A stretch of DNA of 12,503 bases from an uncultured Chromatiaceae bacterium (lineage in GTDB: Bacteria; Pseudomonadota; Gammaproteobacteria; Enterobacterales; Alteromonadaceae), in contig CAMLRA010000126.1 in assembly GCA_946482325.1 (NCBI GenBank), forward strand, positions 1 to 12,503. Direction: 5' to 3'. Numbering within the stretch: the stretch's first letter is position 1; the number at the start of each line of letters is the position of its first letter. Positions 6,764-12,503 of the stretch are shown piece by piece. Both the position numbers and the translations under genes were made by a program. The notes beneath the pieces are model-generated. The model was given only the letters and a program-made list of their open reading frames with translations. It was not told the origin of the DNA and ran no database searches.

Positions 6764-7015
6764 TTCAGACTCCTGTTTAAACACGTTCTGGCTGCAGCTT
6801 TGGTGGCAACCATTGATTCTTTTACAAAATGTCTCTTTAAAAATCGTGATCCGCCAGCCAATTATCATAGCTTGCCGACACATTGACACCGGTGTCAATA
6901 TGCTTTATACCTGACTCTTTCCTGCGCATTTTCGCCGTTCTTTTTCTGCAGCTATTGCCGCAGGCGCGCAGGGTATTTGCTGCAATCAGGCAGCTAAACG
7001 GAGGTTATTGCTGTT
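6764..7015. promoter_or_regulatory. Divergent control region between the thuA operon and the LacI-family gene
   Basis: This 252-bp non-coding stretch holds the second copy of the operator (6882-6899). On plus, TTGACA (6883-6888) is followed after 17 nt by TATACC (6906-6911, 4 of 6), a plausible weak promoter for the regulator gene. On minus, the mirror TTGACA (6898-6893) has no -10 at normal spacing; TATGAT (6869-6864) lies 23 nt away, which is too far for a standard pairing. The ribosome site GGAGG (7000-7004) precedes the regulator ATG by 11 nt. Confidence 0.5.
6882..6899. promoter_or_regulatory. LacI-type operator, perfect 18-bp palindrome (copy 2)
   Basis: ATTGACACCGGTGTCAAT, identical in all 18 bases to the site at 2571-2588. 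It lies about 117 bp upstream of the LacI-family gene and about 119 bp upstream of the divergent thuA operon. This is the expected place for an autoregulated local repressor that also controls the operon beside it. The central CG step fits a hinge leucine inserting in the minor groove. Confidence 0.8.
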
Positions 7016-8044
7016 ATGTCTGCTGTCACCATAAACGATGTGGCCCGTCAGGCCGGTGTATCGAAAAAAACTGTGTCGCGCGTCATTAACAATGAAGCCA
7101 ATGTGTCGGTGGAAACCCGCGATAAAGTGATGGCGGTGATTCAGGCCACCGGTTTTAAGCGCAACCCGCTTGGCATGGCGCTGGCAAAAAACCGCTCCTT
7201 GTTTATTGCGCTGTTGGCCGACAACCCAAGCCCCGGTTATCTGCAAAAACTGCAGAAAGGTGTGCTGCAATATTGTAGTGAATCCAATATGGGGCTGTTT
7301 TTGTACGACTGCAGCTACCGCTCGCCCGGTCTGGTCGATGAAATTGAAAGCTTTATTGACAACACCCTGGCTGATGGCCTGATTTTGGTGCCGCCGCTTA
7401 GTGACAAAAAAGAATTGCTCGACATGCTGAACCGCCGTCAGGTCGCTTATGTGCGCATCGGTGCGCCCGACGCTGCGCTTGGCGACAGTGTTGGTTTTGA
7501 TAACCAACAAGCGGCTTATGAGCTGACGCGTTATTTGCTCAGGCTGAAACATAAAGACATTGGTTTTGTGCTCGGTCACCCGGATCAGGGTTCCAGTCAG
7601 CGCTGCGAAGCCGGTTTTCGCCAGGCCTATGCCGAAGCCGGTCTGGAGTTTCCGGAAAAGCTGCTGGTGCAGGGTTATTACACTTTTCAGTCGGGTGTTG
7701 ATGCGGCAGCCGTGCTGTTGAACAAAACCCCGCGCCCGACCGCAATTCTGGCGTCGAACGACGAAATGGCAGTCGGTGTGCTGTACAGTGCGCACAGCCG
7801 GGGCCTGAAAGTGCCGGACGATATTTCGGTGGTTGGCATCGACGATATTGCACTCTCGACCAAAGTCTGGCCGAACCTGACGACGATGCGCCAGCCGATC
7901 ACAGCTATTGGTTATCGCGCCGCGTACAAACTTATTCGCAAACTGCAAGGCTTGCCGGACGCAGGCCCAAGCAGCCCGGATGGCGACTTGCTGACTTGTG
8001 AGCTTATCGTGCGCGACTCGGCACGTGAGCCGGGCCGCCACTGA
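7016..8044 (+). CDS. LacI-family transcriptional regulator of the thu-like module
   Basis: 342 residues, the usual LacI-family length. The N-terminal helix-turn-helix is residues 4-24 (TINDVARQAGVSKKTVSRVIN). The recognition helix shows K17-K18-T19-V20-S21-R22, where LacI itself has Y17-Q18. The hinge helix around NPLGMALAK (50-58) retains Leu56, the residue that intercalates at the operator centre. Residues 62-330 form a periplasmic-binding-protein-like effector domain, with DGLILVPP (about 120), RCEAGF (about 196), ILASNDEMAVGVL (about 243) and VPDDISVVGIDDIALS (about 264-279) motifs. Start ATG 7016 has GGAGG 11 nt upstream. It probably represses its own gene and both operator-bearing divergent transcription units; the inducer is unknown. 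It converges on iolB with a 32-nt gap. Confidence 0.93.
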   Translation: MSAVTINDVARQAGVSKKTVSRVINNEANVSVETRDKVMAVIQATGFKRNPLGMALAKNRSLFIALLADNPSPGYLQKLQKGVLQYCSESNMGLFLYDCSYRSPGLVDEIESFIDNTLADGLILVPPLSDKKELLDMLNRRQVAYVRIGAPDAALGDSVGFDNQQAAYELTRYLLRLKHKDIGFVLGHPDQGSSQRCEAGFRQAYAEAGLEFPEKLLVQGYYTFQSGVDAAAVLLNKTPRPTAILASNDEMAVGVLYSAHSRGLKVPDDISVVGIDDIALSTKVWPNLTTMRQPITAIGYRAAYKLIRKLQGLPDAGPSSPDGDLLTCELIVRDSAREPGRH

Positions 8045-8076
8045 CAAAACAGCATGTTGCAGAGCGGCAGCGGCGA

Positions 8077-8910
8077 TCATTTTTTGATGATCCATTCATG
8101 CTGCGGGTCGTTTTTAAACACCCACTGCCGCGTTGGGCCGGCCATCACATTCAGGTAATACAGCTCGTAACCGTGTGGCGCGCCGACCGGATGATAACCA
8201 CGCGGCACCAGCACTAAGCTGTTGTGCTCAACACAAATGGTTTCATCGAGGCTGCGGTCATCGGTATAAACCCGCTGAAAAGCAAAGCCTTGCTGCGGAT
8301 TGAGTTTGTGGTAGTAGGTTTCTTCCAGCGCACTTTCGACCGGCAGCATGTCGGCGTCATGTTTATGCGGCGGATAGCTTGACCAATGGCCCGGCGGCGT
8401 AATGACTTCAGTGATAAGCAGCCGCTCTGCCGGCAAGTTACCGAGCAGAATATTACAGACCAGCCGTGTATTAGTGCCCTGGCCGCGGGTTTCGCGGGTG
8501 CAATCTTCTGGTTTGATGAGCCGCAGCGGATATTGGTTACCGGAAGCCTGCTCAGTCACTAAAGCCCGGCAAAAAGCGATTTCGGCGTCAGTGTCGGCGA
8601 AAATCTCAAGTGCGAGCCCGGGCGGCACATACAAGGCATAAGGCGCAGTGCCGTCAAACACTGACATGCGTTTGCCGACCTGCAGAAACTGCTGGCCACC
8701 ACAGTCGAGGCTAACAATGCCGCTTAAAATCACGACACAAAGCTCGGTGGTGCTGTCGCTGTCGACAGCCAAATTAGCACCTGCTTTGAGCTGTGCGGCT
8801 TCAAAACCAACATATTGCCAGCCGGCACTTTGCGGCGTGACCCGCTGGATAAAACCTGCAGCGTCTGGTACGCCGGGTTTGCGGTGTAATGAAGTCGTTG
8901 CATCAGACAT
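8077..8910 (-). CDS. iolB: 5-deoxy-glucuronate isomerase
   Basis: 277-residue cytoplasmic enzyme converting 5-deoxy-D-glucuronate, the product of IolD, to 5-dehydro-2-deoxy-D-gluconate, the substrate of IolC. It is a bicupin fold of normal length (about 270). The metal site is visible: PPHKHD gives H182 and H184, LEETYYHK gives E197 and H201, and VPRGYHP gives H240. QRVYTDDRSLDE (212-223) and YYLNVMAGPTRQW (251-263) are further IolB signatures. Start ATG 8910 has GGAG 7 nt upstream; a longer reading to 8967 would extend deep into the regulator gene and is not favoured. It overlaps the end of the RpiR-type regulator by 8 bp, so the two are likely one transcript. It lies apart from the divergent iolC-iolD operon. 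Confidence 0.95.
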   Translation of the reverse strand: MSDATTSLHRKPGVPDAAGFIQRVTPQSAGWQYVGFEAAQLKAGANLAVDSDSTTELCVVILSGIVSLDCGGQQFLQVGKRMSVFDGTAPYALYVPPGLALEIFADTDAEIAFCRALVTEQASGNQYPLRLIKPEDCTRETRGQGTNTRLVCNILLGNLPAERLLITEVITPPGHWSSYPPHKHDADMLPVESALEETYYHKLNPQQGFAFQRVYTDDRSLDETICVEHNSLVLVPRGYHPVGAPHGYELYYLNVMAGPTRQWVFKNDPQHEWIIKK

Positions 8911-9817
8911 TGGGGTGCTCCGGTTTGATGTTTTGCGCATTGGTTTGATCAGATCCCAGATGGTCATGAATCAGCCCCAGCACCAACGCCTGCACCAGGC
9001 TCATACTGGCGCTTAATGAACGAAAGGCGTGTAACTCAGCTTCGCGCACCAGCAGCGTATGGTCGGCCAGCTGATACAGCGGGCTGACGCGGCTGTCGGT
9101 GATCAGCAGCACTTTGCAGCCAACTGCTTTGGCGCGTTGCACCACAGTTTGGGTCTCGGCGGCGTAAGGCGCGAAGCTGACCGCCAGCAATACATCGTCG
9201 GCACCGAGCAGATTGAGCGCCGACTGCTGCATATAACCGGTGCCATCAAATAAATGCACGGCAAGGCCGGTGTTGCCCAGCAGATAACTGGCGTAACTAA
9301 CGACCGGAAAAGCCCGGCGCGCACCTTGTAAATGAATCAGTCTGGCTTTCGCCAGCAAGCTGGTGGCAGCAGATAAGGCTGAAGCATCAATGCTTTGGCA
9401 CAGTTGATTCAGCGCCTGTTGATTGGCGCTGCTGATTTGCTGCAGGTAATTCAGGCCGGCGCTGTCGGCGGGCACTGAATGGTCTTGCTGCACTGCGGCA
9501 ATACGCTGCTGATAATCCGGCTGGTTTTGTAATAGCTGAGTTTTGTACAGCTGTTGCAGCTCAGAAAAACCGGTAAAAGCAAAGGCGTTGGCAAAACGCA
9601 CCAGTGCAGAGGCGTGCACACCGGCGGCCTGCGCAATAGATGCTGCAGTGCCAAGTGCCACAGCTTGTGGCTGGTCGAGTAAATAGCGGCCAATAACCTG
9701 CAGCCGGTCGCTCAGGCTGCTGAAACGGCTGCTGATCTGTTGTTCCAGCTCAACCTGAGTAGCGGCTGGCTGCGTAGCGGTTGGCTGAGTGTTCGTCGTG
9801 CTTGGGGCTGTGGCCAT
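8903..9817 (-). CDS. iolR: RpiR-family transcriptional regulator, probable IolR
   Basis: 304 residues from ATG 9817, with an alternative TTG start at 9835; neither has a clear Shine-Dalgarno sequence. A Thr/Gln/Ala-rich, probably disordered stretch (1-22) precedes the helix-turn-helix domain (about 23-98), whose recognition segment is AASIAQAAGVHASALVRFANAFAFTGFSEL. The SIS sugar-phosphate-binding domain is about residues 130-275, with IHLQGARRAFPVVSYASYLL, VLLAVSFAPYAAETQTVVQRAKAVGCKVLLITD and a final helix. This is the RpiR architecture of proteobacterial IolR repressors encoded next to iolCDEB. It overlaps iolB and faces iolC, and candidate binding sites lie in the divergent region. The effector is probably a phosphorylated intermediate of the pathway, inferred from the SIS domain. 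The iolR name rests on family plus context. Confidence 0.88.
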   Translation of the reverse strand: MATAPSTTNTQPTATQPAATQVELEQQISSRFSSLSDRLQVIGRYLLDQPQAVALGTAASIAQAAGVHASALVRFANAFAFTGFSELQQLYKTQLLQNQPDYQQRIAAVQQDHSVPADSAGLNYLQQISSANQQALNQLCQSIDASALSAATSLLAKARLIHLQGARRAFPVVSYASYLLGNTGLAVHLFDGTGYMQQSALNLLGADDVLLAVSFAPYAAETQTVVQRAKAVGCKVLLITDSRVSPLYQLADHTLLVREAELHAFRSLSASMSLVQALVLGLIHDHLGSDQTNAQNIKPEHPNV

Positions 9818-10014
9818 AGTGCGAAAAAAAACCAATCGGCGGACTGTGATGCTCTGGAGTCTAACTCAATAAAATATTTATTCCAATAGTTGATATAATA
9901 GAATTTTCATTCTAATCTGACGAAAATTTTAGCAAGGCTGCCAGGATGGTTTTTTTAAATTGGCCACCGGTAGCAGGCGCGGTTAAAACTGGTTTTCATA
10001 GCAGGAGTCAGCGG
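9818..10014. promoter_or_regulatory. Divergent iolR-iolC control region
   Basis: AT-rich region with control elements in both directions. For iolC there is an extended -10, TGATATAAT (9891-9899), with no good -35. For iolR, on minus, TTGGAA (9886-9881) with a 17-nt spacer and TAGACT (9863-9858) is a modest candidate. Two inverted repeats lie here: TAGAAT/ATTCTA around TTTC (9899-9914) and AATAAA/TTTATT around ATA (9868-9882). An upstream in-frame ATG at 9946 exists but is not the favoured iolC start. Confidence 0.55.
9899..9914. promoter_or_regulatory. Candidate IolR (RpiR-type) operator
   Basis: TAGAATTTTCATTCTA is a perfect 6-bp inverted repeat with a 4-nt centre. Read as AGAA-N6-TTCT it has the spacing of the GGAA-N6-TTCC motif that I recall for Sinorhizobium IolR, with the outer bases changed. 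It overlaps the last base of the iolC -10 and its expected start site, an ideal position for repression. A second, poorer AAAA-N6-TTCC lies at 9871-9884, centred 29 bp upstream. Confidence 0.5.
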
Positions 10015-12000
10015 GTGACAACACTAGTTTCAGACAAAAAGCTCGACGTGATTTGCCTCGGCCGGGCGTCGGTCGATTTGTACGGCCAGCAGATTGGCGA
10101 CCGGCTGCAAGACATCAGCTCCTTTGCCAAATCACTCGGCGGCTCGTCCTGCAATATTGCTTTTGGTGCAGCGCGGCTGGGTCTTAAAGCCTCGATGCTG
10201 ACGCGGGTTGGCGACGAACAATTTGGTCAGTTTATCCGCCAGGAATTACAAAGCGTCGGTTGTGACGTCAGCCATGTAGTGACGGATCCGAATCGACTGA
10301 CGGCACTGGCGATTTTATCGATTAAAAGCAAACAGCAGTTTCCGCTGTTGTTTTACCGCGCCGATTGCGCCGACATGGCAATTGACGTCAGCGATTTTGA
10401 CGAAGCTTATATCGCCTCAAGTAAAGCCTTGCTCATCACCGGCACGCACTTTTCTACCGCCCATGTGGACCATGTCGCCCGCACCGCCATTGGTTATGCC
10501 CGCGCCAACAACACCAAAGTAATTCTGGATATCGACTACCGCCCGGTGCTGTGGGGTTTAACCCGGCCCGGCGAAGGCGACAACCGTTTTGTCAGCAATG
10601 ACAGCGTCAGCGCGCATTTGCAGTCGATTGTGCCTTTGTGTGATCTGATTGTCGGCACCGAAGAGGAAGTACACATCGCCGGTGGCAGCACCGACACTAT
10701 CACCTGCCTGAAAACGTTGCGCCGCCTGACCGACGCCGTGATTGTGCTCAAACGTGGCGCGGATGGCTGCAGCATTTTTGACGGCGCTATTCCGGATAGC
10801 CTCGACGACGCCTTTTTTGCTGCTGGTGTGCGGGTTGAAGTGCTGAACGTGTTAGGTGCAGGCGACGCCTTTATGGCCGGTTTTCTGCGCGGCTGGCTGC
10901 GCGGCGAATCTTTTGACAAGGCCTGCACCTACGCCAATGCCTGTGGCGCTTTGGTGGTGTCGCGCCACGGCTGCGCGCCTGCGATCCCGACGCCGGAAGA
11001 GCTGGATTATTACATCGCCCGCCAGCACGACATTAAAAGACCGGACATCGACAGCGAACTGAATTACCTACACCGCGTTACGACACGCCAGCCGGCACAG
11101 TGGCCTGAGCTGTGTATTCTGGCGTTTGACCATCGCAAGCAATTTGTTGAGATGTGCGAAGCGACAGGCGCCAGCACAGCACGCCTGCCGAAACTGAAAC
11201 AGCTGATTCTGCAGGCCGCGCAGGCTGAAGTGGCAGCGCTGCAGCTGACCACTAAAGGTTATGCGCCAGGCGTGTTAATTGACGACACTTTTGGCCAGGA
11301 CGCGCTGAATGATGTGACCGGGCTTTTTACTGAGGATCAAGCAGGCCGCTGGTGGATTGGCCGGCCGGTGGAAGTGCCGGGTTCACGCCCGCTGGAACTC
11401 GAAGGCGGCCGGTCTATCGGTTCGCGGCTGGTTAGCTGGCCGCGTAGCCATACGGTGAAATGTCTGGTGTTTATGCACCCGGACGATGCGCAAGCATTAT
11501 GGCAGCAACAAGCGCGGCAAATTCAGGAGCTGTATCAGGCCTGTGCCCTGTCCGGCCACGAATTATTACTGGAAGTGATCCCGCCAAAAGATTTGCCGGT
11601 TGACGATTTAACCGTGTGTAGCGCCATGGCGCAGATTTATCAGCTCGGCGTGCGACCGGACTGGTGGAAATTACCACCTCAAACAGCGGCCGGCTGGCAG
11701 GCTGTCAGCAACCTTATTCAGCAAGAGGCGCCGCATTGCCGCGGCGTGATTTTACTCGGTCTGGATGCCCCTCTCGTCGACCTTTGTGCGGCCTTTGCCG
11801 CTACTGCGGCCTTCCCGGTGTGCCGCGGTTTTGCCATCGGCCGCACCATTTTTGGCGCGCCGGCCAAAGCGTGGTTGGCCGGGCAGATAGACGATGGCGA
11901 ATTACAGCGCCAGATCCGTGCCAATTACCGGCAACTGACGCAAGCCTGGCTGAACCGCCATCAAACCACCCCTAGCAGCGCAGCAGGAGCATCGGCATGA
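10015..12000 (+). CDS. iolC: Bifunctional 5-dehydro-2-deoxygluconokinase / DUF2090 aldolase-type protein
   Basis: 661 residues in two domains. Residues 10-345 are a PfkB-family kinase: GRASVDLYG (16-24), [15 protein letters not shown] (42-56), [10 protein letters not shown] (171-180) and NVLGAGDAF (278-286), with D284 as catalytic base. It phosphorylates 5-dehydro-2-deoxy-D-gluconate. Residues about 364-650 are a DUF2090 domain beginning [13 protein letters not shown]; in fused IolC proteins this half is annotated as the aldolase splitting the product to dihydroxyacetone phosphate and malonate semialdehyde, the IolJ step. I chose GTG 10015 because AGGAG (10003-10007) lies 7 nt upstream and the protein then starts close to the kinase fold; ATG 9946 would add 23 unconserved-looking residues. 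Its stop overlaps the iolD ATG (ATGA, 11997-12000). Kinase function is secure; the aldolase role follows family annotation. Confidence 0.93.
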   Translation: MTTLVSDKKLDVICLGRASVDLYGQQIGDRLQDISSFAKSLGGSSCNIAFGAARLGLKASMLTRVGDEQFGQFIRQELQSVGCDVSHVVTDPNRLTALAILSIKSKQQFPLLFYRADCADMAIDVSDFDEAYIASSKALLITGTHFSTAHVDHVARTAIGYARANNTKVILDIDYRPVLWGLTRPGEGDNRFVSNDSVSAHLQSIVPLCDLIVGTEEEVHIAGGSTDTITCLKTLRRLTDAVIVLKRGADGCSIFDGAIPDSLDDAFFAAGVRVEVLNVLGAGDAFMAGFLRGWLRGESFDKACTYANACGALVVSRHGCAPAIPTPEELDYYIARQHDIKRPDIDSELNYLHRVTTRQPAQWPELCILAFDHRKQFVEMCEATGASTARLPKLKQLILQAAQAEVAALQLTTKGYAPGVLIDDTFGQDALNDVTGLFTEDQAGRWWIGRPVEVPGSRPLELEGGRSIGSRLVSWPRSHTVKCLVFMHPDDAQALWQQQARQIQELYQACALSGHELLLEVIPPKDLPVDDLTVCSAMAQIYQLGVRPDWWKLPPQTAAGWQAVSNLIQQEAPHCRGVILLGLDAPLVDLCAAFAATAAFPVCRGFAIGRTIFGAPAKAWLAGQIDDGELQRQIRANYRQLTQAWLNRHQTTPSSAAGASA

Positions 12001-12503
12001 ACAATACCCACAAGGCCACCATCCGCCTAACCATGGCGCAGGCGCTGGTGAAGTTCTTAAGCAACCAGTTTATCCAGCAGGACGACGGTCGTGTCGAACC
12101 GCTGTTCGCCGGCGTATTTGCCATTTTTGGTCACGGTAATGTCGCAGGCATCGGCGAAGCGCTGTACCAGGTGCGCGACACACTGCCCACCCTGCGCACT
12201 CACAACGAACAAGGTATGGCGCATGCGGCCATTGCCTTTGCCAAAGCCAACGACCGGCGCCGGCTGATGGCCTGCACTACATCTGTTGGCCCGGGCGCCA
12301 CTAATATGGTCACCGCCGCCGCGCTGGCGCATGCCAACCGCTTGCCGGTGTTGCTGTTGCCGGGCGATCATTTTGCCAACCGCAAACCCGACCCTGTGCT
12401 GCAGCAAATCGAAGATTTTGGTAATCCGAATACCGCCGCCAGCGATTGTTTTATCCCGGTCAGCCGCTATTTCGACCGCATTAACAGGCCTGAGCAGCTC
12501 ATT
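11997..12503 (+). CDS. iolD: 3D-(3,5/4)-trihydroxycyclohexane-1,2-dione hydrolase, N-terminal part
   Basis: I translated 169 codons with no stop before the window edge, about a quarter of the usual 600-650 residues. IolD is a thiamine-diphosphate enzyme that opens the ring of the diketone made by IolE, giving 5-deoxy-glucuronate for IolB. The N-terminal ThDP-binding Pyr domain is clear: [16 protein letters not shown] (42-57), [15 protein letters not shown] (70-84, with the Glu that activates the cofactor), [30 protein letters not shown] (95-124) and PDPVLQQ (131-137), then [18 protein letters not shown]. Start ATG 11997 overlaps the iolC stop by 4 bp and has AGGAG at 11984-11988. The order iolC-iolD, coupled, is typical of inositol operons; iolE, iolG and iolA may follow outside the window. 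Confidence 0.95.
   Translation, partial: MNNTHKATIRLTMAQALVKFLSNQFIQQDDGRVEPLFAGVFAIFGHGNVAGIGEALYQVRDTLPTLRTHNEQGMAHAAIAFAKANDRRRLMACTTSVGPGATNMVTAAALAHANRLPVLLLPGDHFANRKPDPVLQQIEDFGNPNTAASDCFIPVSRYFDRINRPEQLI

Noticed and set aside
6764..6898. In-frame N-terminal extension of the mannitol-dehydrogenase-like protein to 6898
   Set aside because: It would encode a Cys-rich, unconserved-looking stretch that overlaps the operator, and the GTG at 6763 has a much better ribosome site.
8075..8092. Inverted repeat GATCAT/ATGATC between the LacI-family gene and iolB as a terminator
   Set aside because: Only a 6-bp AT-rich stem, mostly inside the last codons of iolB, with no T tract after it in either direction.
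6986..8095. Long open frame (369 codons) on the minus strand opposite the LacI-family gene
   Set aside because: It is antisense to an unmistakable LacI-family protein, has no recognisable domain, is rich in residues typical of a complementary frame and lacks a ribosome site.
12057..12407. Minus-strand open frame of 116 codons
   Set aside because: It is antisense to clear IolD motifs on the plus strand.
1..12503. tRNA, rRNA, CRISPR array, insertion sequence or phage genes
   Set aside because: No tRNA-like cloverleaf, regularly spaced repeats, transposase or integrase motifs were seen on either strand by reading.

Overview
The window is a carbohydrate-catabolism island from a Gram-negative, probably gammaproteobacterial chromosome. 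The moderately GC-rich coding sequence, sigma70-like promoters, Shine-Dalgarno-led GTG starts, small orphan periplasmic binding proteins and a fused IolC-DUF2090 enzyme suggest an Alteromonadales/Chromatiales-type marine or freshwater bacterium. That placement is inference; no taxonomic marker gene is present.

Left part (1-8044), a LacI-controlled sugar or glycoside module. On the minus strand are a CUT1-type ABC permease (1-842, cut by the window edge) and its solute-binding protein (839-2263). Divergent from them, on plus, is a Gfo/Idh/MocA oxidoreductase (2708-3697). On minus further right are a small protein resembling the C-terminal domain of mannitol dehydrogenases (6146-6763), translationally coupled to a ThuA protein (5334-6149), and divergent from these a LacI-family regulator (7016-8044). 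The two divergent promoter regions each carry the same perfect 18-bp palindrome ATTGACACCGGTGTCAAT (2571-2588 and 6882-6899), which ties the transporter, oxidoreductase, ThuA and regulator into one local regulon. The gene content resembles the rhizobial thu (trehalose uptake/utilisation) locus: a LacI-type regulator, a CUT1 transporter, ThuA and an oxidoreductase. Two orphan periplasmic SBP_bac_3-like proteins (3744-4424 and 4513-5250, minus) sit between the two halves, bounded by hairpins, with no copy of the operator.

Right part (8077-12503), the start of a myo-inositol catabolic locus. On minus is an RpiR-type regulator (8903-9817) overlapping iolB (8077-8910). Divergently on plus is a bifunctional iolC fused to a DUF2090 aldolase-type domain (10015-12000), overlapping iolD (11997 to the window end, truncated). 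The divergent region (9818-10014) has an extended -10 promoter for iolC with an inverted repeat over its start site, a likely IolR operator. IolD, IolB and IolC act in sequence: ring opening, isomerisation, then phosphorylation and aldol cleavage. iolE, iolG and iolA are not in the window.

The most interesting reading is that the thu-like module oxidises and breaks down a glycoside or cyclitol derivative whose product enters the adjacent inositol pathway. The sequence supports the shared regulation and the adjacency; the substrate is not determined.
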